A stretch of DNA of 64,000 bases. Origin: a bacterium (GTDB taxonomy: Bacteria > 4484-113 > JAGGVC01). Each line of letters opens with the position of its first letter. Position 1 is the first letter of the stretch. The notes beneath the pieces are model-generated. The model ran no database searches, was not told the origin of the DNA, and worked only from the letters and a program-made list of their open reading frames with translations. This document shows, piece after piece, positions 28,469 to 38,155 of the stretch. The stretch covers positions 8,192 through 72,191 of the forward strand of contig JABRWB010000054.1 of NCBI GenBank assembly GCA_039961635.1. The letters run 5' to 3'. Both the position numbers and the translations under genes were made by a program.

Positions 28469-29730
28469 TTCTCGCCTCCGTTCACCTTGCGCACGTCCAC
28501 CTTTTCGCCTTCCGCAACAAGGTTCTGGCCCGCGATTATCACCTGCTCGCCGCCCGTCAACCCGGACACGATTTCGTACTCCTGCTCGCTCGCAGCGCCG
28601 AGCTTCACATTTACTTTGGCGGCGGCGCCGGTCGGAGATACGATCCAAACGAACGGCTCTTCGCCCGGCGATTGAACGCATCTGCGCGGGAGCGCAATCA
28701 CTTCGCCCGTAAGCGCGGTGGTGAACCGCACTTCCACAAACGAGCCTACTATCAGCTCCGCGTCGCCCGCCGATACCTCGATTTTTCCCATTCGCGTGCG
28801 CTCGTCGACCGAAGGATGCACCTTCAATATGCGGACGGGAACCTCTGTCGAGCCAAGATGCAACCTTACCTCCGACGATCTGGACGCCTGATCTATGAGC
28901 GTCGCGGGGACGTCCACTACCACTTTTCTTGCGCCGCTACCCACTATGTCGATCAGCGGGTTGCCCACGCCAGCGTGCTCACCGACTTCCACATACTTGG
29001 CTCCAACCACGCCGTCGAACGGAGCGCGGATGACGGTATATCCCAAATTTGCATCCGCCATCGCGACCTGGCTCTTCGCGGACTTGACAGCAAGCTCCGC
29101 GAGCTGCACGTCTTCCTTGCGCGCGCCGGTTTTGGCCATTTGAAGCGACAGCTTGGCGCTTTCGTACGCGGCCTTCGCCGCGTCGCGCTGCGCGAGCGCG
29201 CCGTCCAGCGCGGATTGCGGAACCACCCCGTCGTCAAACAACTTCTTCTGGCGCGCGTAATTTTCCTCCGCAGTGTCGTGGGCGGTTTTCGCGGCGGCCG
29301 TTTGCTCTTCGAGCTGCTTCACCTGCTCCGGGCGCGCGCCGGTTGTCGCGATTTCAAGCTGCACCTTGGCCATAGCGAGCGCGCTGTCCGCGGCCTGCTT
29401 CTGCGCGGAAAGGCTGGACGCGTCGAGCCTTATGAGCGTCTGTCCCTTCCTTACCGCGTCTCCGACGTCAACCGGAATCGCATCGACGTTGCCGCCGATG
29501 TTGCACGACACCGTCGCCATTTTGTCGGCCTCCACCGTGCCCGTGAGGATTACGGTGTCGGAAATCACCTTCCTTTCAGGCGTGACGACTTCGACGGCGG
29601 TCGGGGGCTTGGCCGCGGCTTCGCCCTTTTCCCCTCCCTTGCATCCGGAGATGATCGCAAGCGAAGAAAACGCGATTGCAACCGCAATCCATCTTGAAAC
29701 AAGCGGCAGGATACGTTTTTTATTGTTCAT
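28465..29730 (-). CDS. RND efflux membrane fusion (adaptor) lipoprotein
   Basis: A 421-residue AcrA/MdtA-family adaptor bridging RND pump and TolC. The lipobox IISGC follows the signal peptide. The barrel-sandwich (lipoyl) half-motif GGNVDAIPVDVGDAVRKGQTL is near residue 80, matched by VIRAPFDGVVGAKYVEVGEH after the hairpin. The central alpha-helical hairpin is long and Ala-rich (about residues 110-235), followed by beta-barrel and membrane-proximal domains. It lies 38 bp after tolC and overlaps the pump gene. Confidence 0.93.
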   Translation of the reverse strand: MNNKKRILPLVSRWIAVAIAFSSLAIISGCKGGEKGEAAAKPPTAVEVVTPERKVISDTVILTGTVEADKMATVSCNIGGNVDAIPVDVGDAVRKGQTLIRLDASSLSAQKQAADSALAMAKVQLEIATTGARPEQVKQLEEQTAAAKTAHDTAEENYARQKKLFDDGVVPQSALDGALAQRDAAKAAYESAKLSLQMAKTGARKEDVQLAELAVKSAKSQVAMADANLGYTVIRAPFDGVVGAKYVEVGEHAGVGNPLIDIVGSGARKVVVDVPATLIDQASRSSEVRLHLGSTEVPVRILKVHPSVDERTRMGKIEVSAGDAELIVGSFVEVRFTTALTGEVIALPRRCVQSPGEEPFVWIVSPTGAAAKVNVKLGAASEQEYEIVSGLTGGEQVIIAGQNLVAEGEKVDVRKVNGGEK

Positions 29731-29768
29731 TTTAGGTTCATCGTAGACGCGGCTTAAACGCCGCGCTC

Positions 29769-31286
29769 CTAGTGTATGACCGGAAAACTCTCCTTCTTGT
29801 CGGCGCGTTCATCGGATTCGGCACCCTCGCCGTCCGCAGGCTTTGCGAGTCCCGCTTCTTCCAGCGGAAGAACGTACGCCGCGACGATCGCTTTCTCCTC
29901 GTAGCGTTCATAGCCGATCGCCTGCTTTATCGCGTCGTAAGCGAGATAAATCGCTGCCTTCTTCGCGAAAAGATTGTATTCGGCGGAGAGATATTGCGTG
30001 CGGCTGTCCATCAATTCCAGCGTCGTCGTCACGCCTTCCTTGTAACCGACAGTCGCCATTTTCAGGCCTTCCGTCGCGGCTTCCAGCGTTTTTTTGGCGG
30101 TGTCGTAAGTAAGCATCGCAACTTCGAGGTCGTTCGAAAGCTTTTCCAAAGTGTTCTGGTAGCTCTGTCTGAATTGATCCTTCTTTATCGCCAGAATGTT
30201 TTTCTGCACCTGTAGCCTTTCCACGTTGTTTTTGGAATCGCCGAAATCGAAAAGGCGGAAGTTGAGATTCACGCCGATGGTGTAGGTGTTGTCCTCCGCG
30301 AAGTTGTTGCCTTCTTGACCCTGCCATTGGGCGAAGCCGGAAAGCACCGGCCAGTTGCGCGCCGCGCGCATCTGTGAATCGAGCGACTGCATGGACAGAT
30401 CGAATTGGTGCATTTGATAGGCGCCGTCGAGAAACGCTTCGGGGAATCCCGGCATTTCGGTGTGCTCGATTTCCGCGATTACAAGCTCGATTTGGTCCAG
30501 TTCCTTGGAAGACAGCAAAAGCTCCTGCGGGCCGCTTGCCATTCCCATGGCCAAATAGAGATTCTTGAGCGCGTTCTTCTTGTCGTTTTCAGCCTGCAGC
30601 AGCTTTTCGGCGGCCAGCGAAACTTGGACTTCGGCCTGAATCACCTCGAACCGCGGTGCGACCTTGTTGTCGTACCTGAGCTGCGCGTTGCGGAGCTGTT
30701 CGTCGGCAAGCTCCTTCGAATCCTGTGCGACTTCGTGTCCTTTTTGCGCAAGCAGGGCGGCGAAGTATGCCTGGGTGACGCCTTGCCTGACGCGGTCCTT
30801 GAGGATGCGCAGCTCCTCCTTGCGGGCGGCCAGCTCGAAGCGAACCGCATCCGACGCGTCCGGAACTCCGAATGAATATGCTCCGGCGATCTTTGCGCCC
30901 CAGTTTTTCACTATATCGTCCTGCGCCTGAAACCCGCCGCCGGTTTCGCCGCCGGAGTCATCCCCGCCTTCTCCGTCTCCCGAACTGCCGCCGAAATTTA
31001 TCGTGTTCACGGGCGTCGTATATTGAGCGCCCGCGAAAACTTCCAGCTTTGGCATCACGCCCAGCAGGATGCCTTCGGCCTGCAATTCCAGGCCGCGGAT
31101 TTCCTCCTCCTTCGCCTTCACATCGTAATTCCGCTCCAGCGCAAGCGCGATGCACTCCGAGAGCGTGGTTTCCGGTTCGGCGAAATCCTCCGCGTATACC
31201 GCAGGGGCGGCGAGCAAAAACAACGCGAGGGCGCCGGCAACCGCGGCGGGCGCAAGCGCTGCCGCGGCGAACGCGGGGAATTTCAT
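29769..31286 (-). CDS. TolC-family outer membrane efflux protein
   Basis: A 505-residue outer-membrane channel component with a signal peptide ending near AVYA. Two OEP repeats of long helices and short strands are visible, starting at TLSECIALALERNYDVKAKE and again near KLLQAENDKKNALKNLYLAMG. ATG 31286 overlaps the regulator's stop by 4 bp (ATGA) and has an AAGGAG site within the regulator gene. An unusual Gly/Asp-rich stretch (GGSSGDGEGGDDSGGETGGG) sits near residue 105, probably in an exposed loop. An outer membrane is implied. Confidence 0.9.
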   Translation of the reverse strand: MKFPAFAAAALAPAAVAGALALFLLAAPAVYAEDFAEPETTLSECIALALERNYDVKAKEEEIRGLELQAEGILLGVMPKLEVFAGAQYTTPVNTINFGGSSGDGEGGDDSGGETGGGFQAQDDIVKNWGAKIAGAYSFGVPDASDAVRFELAARKEELRILKDRVRQGVTQAYFAALLAQKGHEVAQDSKELADEQLRNAQLRYDNKVAPRFEVIQAEVQVSLAAEKLLQAENDKKNALKNLYLAMGMASGPQELLLSSKELDQIELVIAEIEHTEMPGFPEAFLDGAYQMHQFDLSMQSLDSQMRAARNWPVLSGFAQWQGQEGNNFAEDNTYTIGVNLNFRLFDFGDSKNNVERLQVQKNILAIKKDQFRQSYQNTLEKLSNDLEVAMLTYDTAKKTLEAATEGLKMATVGYKEGVTTTLELMDSRTQYLSAEYNLFAKKAAIYLAYDAIKQAIGYERYEEKAIVAAYVLPLEEAGLAKPADGEGAESDERADKKESFPVIH

Positions 31287-31996
31287 AGCGGCTTCTCCTT
31301 CATCCATTCGTGCTGCGGCAGGATGACGTCCACCAAGAATACCGCGTATTTCTCAGGCGGGTATTCCTTGACGAACTCCTCGAAATCGGGACGGGCGATG
31401 TAGCCGAACACCGCATCCAGCAGCACTTCCGCCAATAATTCGGACGGGCGCTTCAACCCCTTGTGCCCGGACTTCTGCGCTATCGAATCTATCAGTTTTT
31501 GCAGGTAAGCGCGGCCGGAGTTGCGGATCGCGAGCACGCGCTCGCGGTGTTCCTCCGGAATGGCGGCGGTGTAGCTGCGGAACGACAGGATTCCCTGCCG
31601 GTGCTCCACGAACGCGGCGAGCCAGAGTTGAATTGACAACCGCAGGCGCATCATCGGCGAAGTGATGCCGGTAAGCTTGATTTCCGTCTGCTCTATCGCC
31701 ATCTGGTGCATGAATTCGACCGCGGATATGAACAACTCGGTCTTGTCCTTGAAGTAGAGATAAATCGTCCCCTTTCCAAGACCCGCCGCTTCCGCCACTT
31801 CTTCCAGCTTGGTTTGATAAAAATCCTTTTGCGAAAACACGTGTGCAGCGGCGAAAAGTATCTTTTGGCGCGTCGTCATCCCCTCGATTTGGGGCATGCT
31901 TGCGCGCGACTTATGAGCGTCGCCGTTCGCGCCCGGATGGACGCCGTGCGGCGGCTCGGAGCCGGCCACGACCGGCCCTTTTGTATGCTCAGACAT
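31283..31996 (-). CDS. TetR-family transcriptional regulator of the efflux operon
   Basis: A 237-residue regulator with an extended, disordered N-terminus of about 40 residues. The TetR helix-turn-helix follows: TRQKILFAAAHVFSQKDFYQ, then VAEAAGLGKGTIYLYFKDKTEL, which is canonical. The C-terminal ligand domain is all-helical. ATG 31996 has AAGGAGG 5 bases upstream. It is the first gene of its operon (tetR-tolC-MFP-RND), and a palindrome just upstream is its likely operator, so autoregulation with release by an effluxed compound is expected. Confidence 0.9.
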   Translation of the reverse strand: MSEHTKGPVVAGSEPPHGVHPGANGDAHKSRASMPQIEGMTTRQKILFAAAHVFSQKDFYQTKLEEVAEAAGLGKGTIYLYFKDKTELFISAVEFMHQMAIEQTEIKLTGITSPMMRLRLSIQLWLAAFVEHRQGILSFRSYTAAIPEEHRERVLAIRNSGRAYLQKLIDSIAQKSGHKGLKRPSELLAEVLLDAVFGYIARPDFEEFVKEYPPEKYAVFLVDVILPQHEWMKEKPL

Positions 31997-32017
31997 TTAA
32001 ACCTCCTTGCCGGGAGA

Positions 32018-32043
32018 GCCCTGACTGACCCATCGGTCAGGGC
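32018..32043. promoter_or_regulatory. Palindromic TetR-type operator
   Basis: GCCCTGAC (32018-32025) and GTCAGGGC (32036-32043) are perfect inverted arms around a 10-base centre; the inner part also fits CTGACTGA/TCGGTCAG. It lies 22 bp upstream of the tetR start codon. A minus-strand TATAGT (32054-32049) sits just upstream, so a bound repressor would cover the transcription start. Confidence 0.7.
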
Positions 32044-32188
32044 GATTGACTATACTACCCCAACTGCGGCGGATTCATTTATCGCGGGGGGAATTCGTCC
32101 AAAATATACCCATATCAAGACCGCCTGGGCGGTTTTGCCCGAAAGCGCCGACCGCGGCAATCAGCACATATTTTCGAACGTTTGCGGG

Positions 32189-32194
32189 TATAAT
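32189..32194 (+). promoter_or_regulatory. Putative -10 TATAAT before the dockerin/PKD gene
   Basis: GCGGGTATAATTC places a perfect -10 element 43 bp before ATG 32237. No convincing -35 was found at 16-18 bp. The GGGTATAAT context is the same as before the other PKD lipoprotein (11207-11214). Confidence 0.45.
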
Positions 32195-32236
32195 TCATCA
32201 GCTTTTCTCATTCCGTTTGCGTTTCGGGAGAATGCG

Positions 32237-34810
32237 ATGGGAAACATCGGAGCAGCCGCCCCTTCTTGCCGGGGCATACGGGGAAATTGTTGCGGGAAAA
32301 TGCGGATTGCCATGCAGTGCTGGCTGCTGCTGTTTTCACTCGCCTTTTGCTCTTGCGCCGGAAGGGATTTTCGCGCGCCGGATGAAACAGCGGCACGCGA
32401 TTTCCGCATGGAGCTTGCGGCATTGCCGACACCCGAAGGCGTGAATCCGGAGCTGTTCGACGTATTGAAAGACGGACTTGAATCCAAGTTGAACAGCCTG
32501 GAAGAGAAATCCGCGGCTTCTGTGCCAAAGGATCAAGGCGGCAAAGTGAACACGCTGTTCTTCGATCCGGAATCGAACCATCTTACCTGGGACTATGCCA
32601 ACAAGGGCGACTATGACCTTTCGGGAGAAGTCGGCGTATCGGACATTACGCCGATCGCTTTGAATTTTCTCGCCCAGGTGACGGACGGAAAGGGCAACGA
32701 TCCACTCGAACGCTGGATTGACGGCGATTTGTCCGGCGAAGTGGGAATTGGAGACATCACGCCGATCGCCATCGGCTTTCTGAACTCGGTGACTGCATAC
32801 GTGATTCTCACATCCGAATCTCTGACGGGGCCGTTTTCGCCGATCGGTCTTCCGGTGCCGTTCGGAGATCCAGGTCGGTTTCCAAAGCAATACTCGGTTC
32901 CGCTTCCCGAAGGAGCGCTGGGATACGTGGCGGTGGCGGCTGTGGACCAATTCGGAAGCCGCGGCTTGATCAGCAACGTAGTTGACGTCGAAGCCGCCGG
33001 CCCGCCTGTTGTAATCGGAGTTTCGCCGCAGTCGGGCGGGGCGGGCTATTTTGTGACATTCCGGGCGACGATGGCGGGAGCTCCGCCATTCACATTCGAA
33101 TGGGACTTCGGAGGAGGGGCGACGCCCGACACCTCGACCGCGGAGGAACCTTACGTCCAGCTTGGAGCCGCCGGAGTTTACAGCGGCAGGGTGACCGCTA
33201 CGAATATGTACTCGTCGGATTCCTACGATTTCGAATACACCGTGGAGCCCGTACCGCCGACCATCAATTGGGTGGATCCGATAACCAGCGGACAAAACCG
33301 GTACGTCACTTTCACGGCGGACGCGGACGGCAGCCCGCCCCTGGAGTTTTCGTGGAATTTCGGCGAAATGGGAACTCCTGCAACCAGTTCGGACGAATCG
33401 CCGATGGTGTTGGTGGGAGACACGCCGGGCACATTTCAAATTGCACTGACGGTGACCAACGCTTACGGCGAGGATGTATTTCCGGTGGATTTCGAGGTGA
33501 CCAACGTCGCCCCGTCCGCCAAGGGAGCCGCACAGCCTCCGGGCGGCGTGCCGCCGGTTTCGGTAAACTTTTCGGACGCCGGTTCATCGGATGCGGACGG
33601 GGAAATCGTGAAATGGGAGTGGGATTTCGGAGACGGCGCAGGCTTTCAGGATTTCAGCGGCACGCAAGGCTCCGAGATTCACGAATACGCGTCCGACGGC
33701 GACTATACCGCGACATACCGGGTCACCGACGACGACGGCGCGACGGACGAGGAGCAATTCACGATAAAAGTCCAAGCCATACCATCCGGTTTCTGGGAGT
33801 GGGAAACGGTCTCTTCAACCGGAAGTTCGTTCGGAACTTGCGGAGGCATCTCCGTGGACGACGATGGTATTCCTTGGCTGACCTTCACGTTCATCAATTC
33901 CAGTCAATCCGACTTCAAAGTGGCCGGGAAAACGGGAGATTCCTGGCAAATATGGACTCTTGACTCGGCGGGAACGGGCAATCAGTACTTCGGCGAAGCA
34001 AGCGCGATAGGAATCGATCCCACCGGAGCGCCGTGCGTCGTATTCAAAGCCTTCAACACGTCCGTAATGTACGAACGATGGAACGGCGCTGTCTGGCAGG
34101 AGGAAATCGTTACGCCTGGAAACTACGCGCCCGGGTACGACTTTTTGTTTAACGCGCAAAACTATCCGTCTTTTCTGACAATCGACAAAACCGAGTACAA
34201 GATTTTCGTGACATACAAAAGCGGCGGCTCGTGGCAGGACGATTTGGTTTCGGAAACGGGATGGATTCGCAATCCAGCCGCGCTCGCGTTCGAATCCGAC
34301 GGAACTCCGCACGTAGTGTACAACAACGACAAGGATGACGAATCTTATTACTCGTATTTCAGCGGAACCGCCTGGCAAACTTCAAGCATCACCGACGCGA
34401 TAGGCGCGACCGAAGTAAGGGGAATCCAGGTGGATTCGGCGGGACGCGCGCTGATCGCGTACGGCGGAGGCGACAACGATCCGGCAATGCATTTTGCTAC
34501 AAGGCAGGGCTCGAACTGGTCGGTCGAGGACATTCCGACCGAATTCAAGGGATTCACCGCAACGCGCATCGAACTGACAAAAGAAGGCTACCCGTGTCTG
34601 CTCGCAATCGGCGTGCCCGCGTCCGGTTTCAGATTCCCCTGTTTCTTCAAAAAACACCTCGGAATTCTGTGGTATTACGAAGCTGTGCCCTGCCCCTCGT
34701 CGCATGCGGGACAACCGGACATAGCGCTCGACTCGTCCGGAAATCCGCACGTGTCCTTCCTTGCGGAGTCTACGCGGGAAGCCCGGTACGCGCACTGGTC
34801 GCCGGATTAG
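32237..34810 (+). CDS. Dockerin/PKD lipoprotein with a C-terminal beta-propeller-like region
   Basis: An 857-residue secreted lipoprotein (LAFCSC lipobox; an alternative ATG at 32300 would give 836 aa). A type-I-dockerin-like pair of calcium loops follows near residues 124-185: DYDLSGEVGVSD and DGDLSGEVGIGD, each followed by ITPIA and a helix. Both keep acidic or Ser ligands at loop positions 1, 3, 5 and 12. Then come PKD domains with FEWDFGGG, FSWNFGEM and WEWDFGDG, and finally about 330 residues with repeats such as GISVDDDGIPWLTF, IGIDPTGAPCVVF and LAFESDGTPHVVY, which look like propeller blades. It may bind other surface proteins or polymers. ATG 32237 has a GGGAG site. Confidence 0.8.
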   Translation: MGNIGAAAPSCRGIRGNCCGKMRIAMQCWLLLFSLAFCSCAGRDFRAPDETAARDFRMELAALPTPEGVNPELFDVLKDGLESKLNSLEEKSAASVPKDQGGKVNTLFFDPESNHLTWDYANKGDYDLSGEVGVSDITPIALNFLAQVTDGKGNDPLERWIDGDLSGEVGIGDITPIAIGFLNSVTAYVILTSESLTGPFSPIGLPVPFGDPGRFPKQYSVPLPEGALGYVAVAAVDQFGSRGLISNVVDVEAAGPPVVIGVSPQSGGAGYFVTFRATMAGAPPFTFEWDFGGGATPDTSTAEEPYVQLGAAGVYSGRVTATNMYSSDSYDFEYTVEPVPPTINWVDPITSGQNRYVTFTADADGSPPLEFSWNFGEMGTPATSSDESPMVLVGDTPGTFQIALTVTNAYGEDVFPVDFEVTNVAPSAKGAAQPPGGVPPVSVNFSDAGSSDADGEIVKWEWDFGDGAGFQDFSGTQGSEIHEYASDGDYTATYRVTDDDGATDEEQFTIKVQAIPSGFWEWETVSSTGSSFGTCGGISVDDDGIPWLTFTFINSSQSDFKVAGKTGDSWQIWTLDSAGTGNQYFGEASAIGIDPTGAPCVVFKAFNTSVMYERWNGAVWQEEIVTPGNYAPGYDFLFNAQNYPSFLTIDKTEYKIFVTYKSGGSWQDDLVSETGWIRNPAALAFESDGTPHVVYNNDKDDESYYSYFSGTAWQTSSITDAIGATEVRGIQVDSAGRALIAYGGGDNDPAMHFATRQGSNWSVEDIPTEFKGFTATRIELTKEGYPCLLAIGVPASGFRFPCFFKKHLGILWYYEAVPCPSSHAGQPDIALDSSGNPHVSFLAESTREARYAHWSPD

Positions 34811-34893
34811 CTTGGCGGGATCGGCTCGATTCGGCCGCGATCAAGGCCAAAAATCCCCGGCGGCAGCGGCAATCCGGAAAATTTAAAGAAAAA

Positions 34894-36021
34894 CTACTTT
34901 TTCGCGAACGGGATGTCGAGGTTGCTTGAATGTCCGGGAAAAACGCTGGCTCCGGGATTGAGGTACGCGTACGCGAAGTTGACCGCGACCGCCGCCTCGC
35001 CCTGGCCGGTAGTTATCAGCTTGATTTTGCCCGGATGGGTCACGATGTCCCCGCAACCGTAAACGCCTTCCATTGATGTAAGCATCTGCTGATTGACCGA
35101 AAGCGCGTTGTCCTTTATCTCGAATCCCCAGCTTCGCAGAAAGCGCAGATCCACCAGGAATCCCATGCAGACGACGATATCGTCCACTTCCAACAAGTCT
35201 TCCTCGCCGGTTTTGTTGTTGAAAACGAGCGCTGCGCGGACATGATCCTCGCCCAGAATCGATTTGAGCTCCCAGAACGTGCGCACTTCGACCGGGCCGC
35301 TCATCATCCACGCGACAGTGGCTTCGTGCGCGCGCCACTTGTCGTGGCGGTGGATAAGCGTAGTCTTCTTCGCGATCTTGCCGAGCTCGATGGCCCAATC
35401 CACGGCGCTGTCCCCCCCCCCGACAATAAGCACGCGCTTGCCGTTGAATCGGGATTTGTCTGTTATTACATAGTGGACACCGTGCGCTTCGAATTTTTCG
35501 GCCTCCGCGAGCTTCAGCTTCTTGGGCATGAAAGCGCCGGCTCCAAGCGCCAGAATAACTGTCTTGGAATAAAACGACCTGCCCGTCTGGCTGGACAACT
35601 TGATAATCGATCGCGGCCCCGCGGCCGGATCCTTCGATCCGTCATGCATCGCGAACCGCGCTCCACCGGCGGGGGAAGCACCGTCCATGAGCGCGATTCC
35701 GCTCATGCGTTCCACGCCGATGATTTTCTCTTCAAGGTGCACTTCCGGGCCGAAACCGAGCGCCTGCTCGACGAGCGCCGCGGAAAGCTCCTTGGCGAGA
35801 ATCTTCGGGAAGCCGGCGACGTCGTAAACGTATTTCTCCGGGTAAATGGAAGTAAGCTGGCCCCCGAGCTGGGGCAGGCTGTCGATTATCACGGTCTTCA
35901 TCCCGCGCATGCCGGCGTAAAACGCGGCGAACAGCCCGCATGGGCCGGCGCCGACAATCGTAAGGTCGGGCGCGTCACCAAACGCGGGTGCAAAATCGGA
36001 TGTGGTTTCGTGCAATTCCAT
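34894..36021 (-). CDS. Ferredoxin--NADP reductase (thioredoxin-reductase-like, YumC type)
   Basis: A 375-residue FAD/NADPH flavoprotein that passes electrons between NADPH and ferredoxin. The FAD motif is TIVGAGPCGLFAAFYAGMRG, the NADPH motif is LIVGGGDSAVDWAIELGKI, and the C-terminal FAD block is VYGCGDIVTHPGKIKLI. The thioredoxin-reductase CxxC active site is absent, which marks the ferredoxin-reductase branch. About 35 extra residues lie in the insert after ERMSGIALMDG. A run of ten identical bases (35412-35421) encodes Gly-Gly-Gly of the NADPH motif. It lies 77 bp after fabF on the same strand. Confidence 0.88.
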   Translation of the reverse strand: MELHETTSDFAPAFGDAPDLTIVGAGPCGLFAAFYAGMRGMKTVIIDSLPQLGGQLTSIYPEKYVYDVAGFPKILAKELSAALVEQALGFGPEVHLEEKIIGVERMSGIALMDGASPAGGARFAMHDGSKDPAAGPRSIIKLSSQTGRSFYSKTVILALGAGAFMPKKLKLAEAEKFEAHGVHYVITDKSRFNGKRVLIVGGGDSAVDWAIELGKIAKKTTLIHRHDKWRAHEATVAWMMSGPVEVRTFWELKSILGEDHVRAALVFNNKTGEEDLLEVDDIVVCMGFLVDLRFLRSWGFEIKDNALSVNQQMLTSMEGVYGCGDIVTHPGKIKLITTGQGEAAVAVNFAYAYLNPGASVFPGHSSNLDIPFAKK

Positions 36022-36098
36022 CGGTCGAAACTAAAGCCGCCTGAACGCCGGCGACAACATTATATTTCCAGTCCCTATGCCATCGGTTCGGCGGCGAT

Positions 36099-37343
36099 TT
36101 ATTCCCCAGTCCAGCGCTTGAAAACCAGCACCGCATTCTGGCCGCCGAAGCCGAAACTGTTGGACATCGCATAAGTGAATTCGTGACGGCGCGCCGCATT
36201 GGGAACGTAATCCAAATCGCACTCCGGGTCCGGATTTTCGTAATTGATCGTAGGCGGAAGCTCCTGTCGGCAAAGCGCAAGGATGCAGGCCGCGCCTTCG
36301 ATAGCTCCTGCGCCGCCCAGCAAGTGCCCATGCATGCTTTTCGTGCTTGATACGGGCAGTTTGCTCGCGTGTTCGCCGAAAACCGCCTTTATGGCGAATG
36401 TCTCGGTCGCGTCGTTCAGCTCGGTTGAGGTTCCGTGCGCGTTGATGTAGCCGATGTCGGACGACGAAAGATTCGCGTCCCGCAGCGCCGCGCGAATCGC
36501 AATCTGCGCTCCCTTGCCTTCCGGAGCAGGCGCTGTGATGTGGAAAGCGTCCGCGCTCGCGCCGTATCCGACGATTTCGGCGACGGGTTTTGCGCCGCGC
36601 GAAACCGCGTGGTCGAGAGTTTCCATCAAGAAAACCGCCGCGCCTTCGCCCATCACGAATCCGTCGCGCTTCGCGTCGAACGGGCGGCTTGCGCGAGTCG
36701 GCTCATCGTTCCAGGACGCGGTGACCGCGCGCATCGAGCAGAATCCCGCGACGCCGAGTTCGTCCACCGCGCACTCCGAGCCGCCCACGATGATTGCGTC
36801 CGCATTTCCGTAGCGCAGCGTGCGGTACGCCTCGCCAATGCAGTGCGCGCTGGACGCGCACGCCGATACGATGCTGAAATTCGGCCCCATCGCGCCGGTT
36901 TCCATCGCGACCACTCCGGACGGCATGTTTGCGATTGCGTTAGGAATGAAAAACGGGCTGATGCGACGCGGACCTTTCTCCACGAGCGTTTTGGTGTCTT
37001 TATAAAACGAGTCGAGCCCCCCAATCCCGCTCCCGATAAATACCCCGATTCTGTCGCGGTTGGAATCGTCAATCGAAAGGCCGGACTCCGCAAGCGCCAT
37101 TTTGGAAGCAGCAACAGCGGCGACGATGACCCGGTCGTAGCGTTTCACGTTTTTGGGATCCATATATTTGGTCGCGTCGTAATCCGCAAGCTCCGCGGCT
37201 ATTTTGGTGGGGAATTCCGCGCAATCGAAGTTTTGAATCTTGCGCACCCCGCTTTTTCCCGCGAAAATGGCCTCCTCGAAGGCGGCGACGCCTTCTCCGA
37301 AACAGCTCAAAATCCCGATTCCCGTTACGACGACTCTCGGCAT
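36099..37343 (-). CDS. fabF: Beta-ketoacyl-ACP synthase II
   Basis: A 414-residue condensing enzyme that elongates acyl-ACP with malonyl-ACP. The catalytic triad is visible: C162 in SACASSAHCIG, H303 in NAHGTSTELND and H340 in KSMHGHLLGGAG. ATG 37343 has an AAGGGAG site. It is last in the cluster plsX-fabH-fabD-fabG-fabF; the usual acpP between fabG and fabF is missing, with only 39 bp there. Confidence 0.95.
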   Translation of the reverse strand: MPRVVVTGIGILSCFGEGVAAFEEAIFAGKSGVRKIQNFDCAEFPTKIAAELADYDATKYMDPKNVKRYDRVIVAAVAASKMALAESGLSIDDSNRDRIGVFIGSGIGGLDSFYKDTKTLVEKGPRRISPFFIPNAIANMPSGVVAMETGAMGPNFSIVSACASSAHCIGEAYRTLRYGNADAIIVGGSECAVDELGVAGFCSMRAVTASWNDEPTRASRPFDAKRDGFVMGEGAAVFLMETLDHAVSRGAKPVAEIVGYGASADAFHITAPAPEGKGAQIAIRAALRDANLSSSDIGYINAHGTSTELNDATETFAIKAVFGEHASKLPVSSTKSMHGHLLGGAGAIEGAACILALCRQELPPTINYENPDPECDLDYVPNAARRHEFTYAMSNSFGFGGQNAVLVFKRWTGE

Positions 37344-37382
37344 GTTTCTCTCCCTTGCTCGCTGGATTTGCGGCGCGCGCCG

Positions 37383-38141
37383 CTATACCATCAATCCTCC
37401 GCCATTCACGCTCAAAGTTGCGCCGTTCACGTACGCGGAAAGCTCCGACAAAAGAAACAGCACGGCGCCTGCGACATCGTCCGGCGTTCCGAACCGCTTC
37501 ATCGGAATGCGCTTGATGTAGTCTTCGGCAAGCTCCGGCTTTAGACCGCCGGTCATGTCCGTAGCGATTATCCCCGGAATCACCACGTTCGCGCGGATGT
37601 TTCTGCCCGCATACTCGGTCGCGACGCTCTTTATGAAGGCTGTTACGCCTGCCTTGGCCGCCGCATAGTTTGATTGCCCAAGGCTTCCTATCTGGCCGGC
37701 GATGCTCGATACGGCAACGATCCGGCCGAAACGCTTTTTCATCATTCCGTCCAGGCAAGCCTGAACTGTATTGAACACGCCGCCCAGATTGGCCGAAATG
37801 CCGCCGTTCCATTCTTCGGGCGTCATCCGGTGCGTCAGGTTGTCGCGGCGCAGCCCCGCATTGCACACAAGCAGGTCTATCGAGCCCAGCTTCCCGGCAA
37901 TCTCCGCGACTCCGGCAAGCACCGCATCGCGATCAGCCACGTCGAATCGGACGGCGATCCCCTTTCCCCCGTCCGCGTTTATCGAAGCGACCACTTCCCC
38001 GGCCGCGCTTTCGCTCGCGTTGTAGTTGACCGCGACCGCGGCGCCCGCGCGCGCGAGCAGCCGCGCGCACGAAGCGCCGATGCCTCTCGACGCTCCGGTA
38101 ACAAGCGCAACGCGCTCTGAAAAATCAATATCAACCGGCAT
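37383..38141 (-). CDS. fabG: 3-oxoacyl-ACP reductase
   Basis: A 252-residue short-chain dehydrogenase that reduces beta-ketoacyl-ACP with NADPH. The cofactor motif is TGASRGIG (residues 15-22), and the catalytic residues are S146, Y159 and K163 in SNYAAAKAG, with LVCNAG as the NAG motif. It lies 14 bp downstream of fabD in the fatty-acid cluster, which favours FabG over other SDR roles. The ribosome site is weak. Confidence 0.93.
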   Translation of the reverse strand: MPVDIDFSERVALVTGASRGIGASCARLLARAGAAVAVNYNASESAAGEVVASINADGGKGIAVRFDVADRDAVLAGVAEIAGKLGSIDLLVCNAGLRRDNLTHRMTPEEWNGGISANLGGVFNTVQACLDGMMKKRFGRIVAVSSIAGQIGSLGQSNYAAAKAGVTAFIKSVATEYAGRNIRANVVIPGIIATDMTGGLKPELAEDYIKRIPMKRFGTPDDVAGAVLFLLSELSAYVNGATLSVNGGGLMV

Positions 38142-38155
38142 TCTTTATCTCAAAT

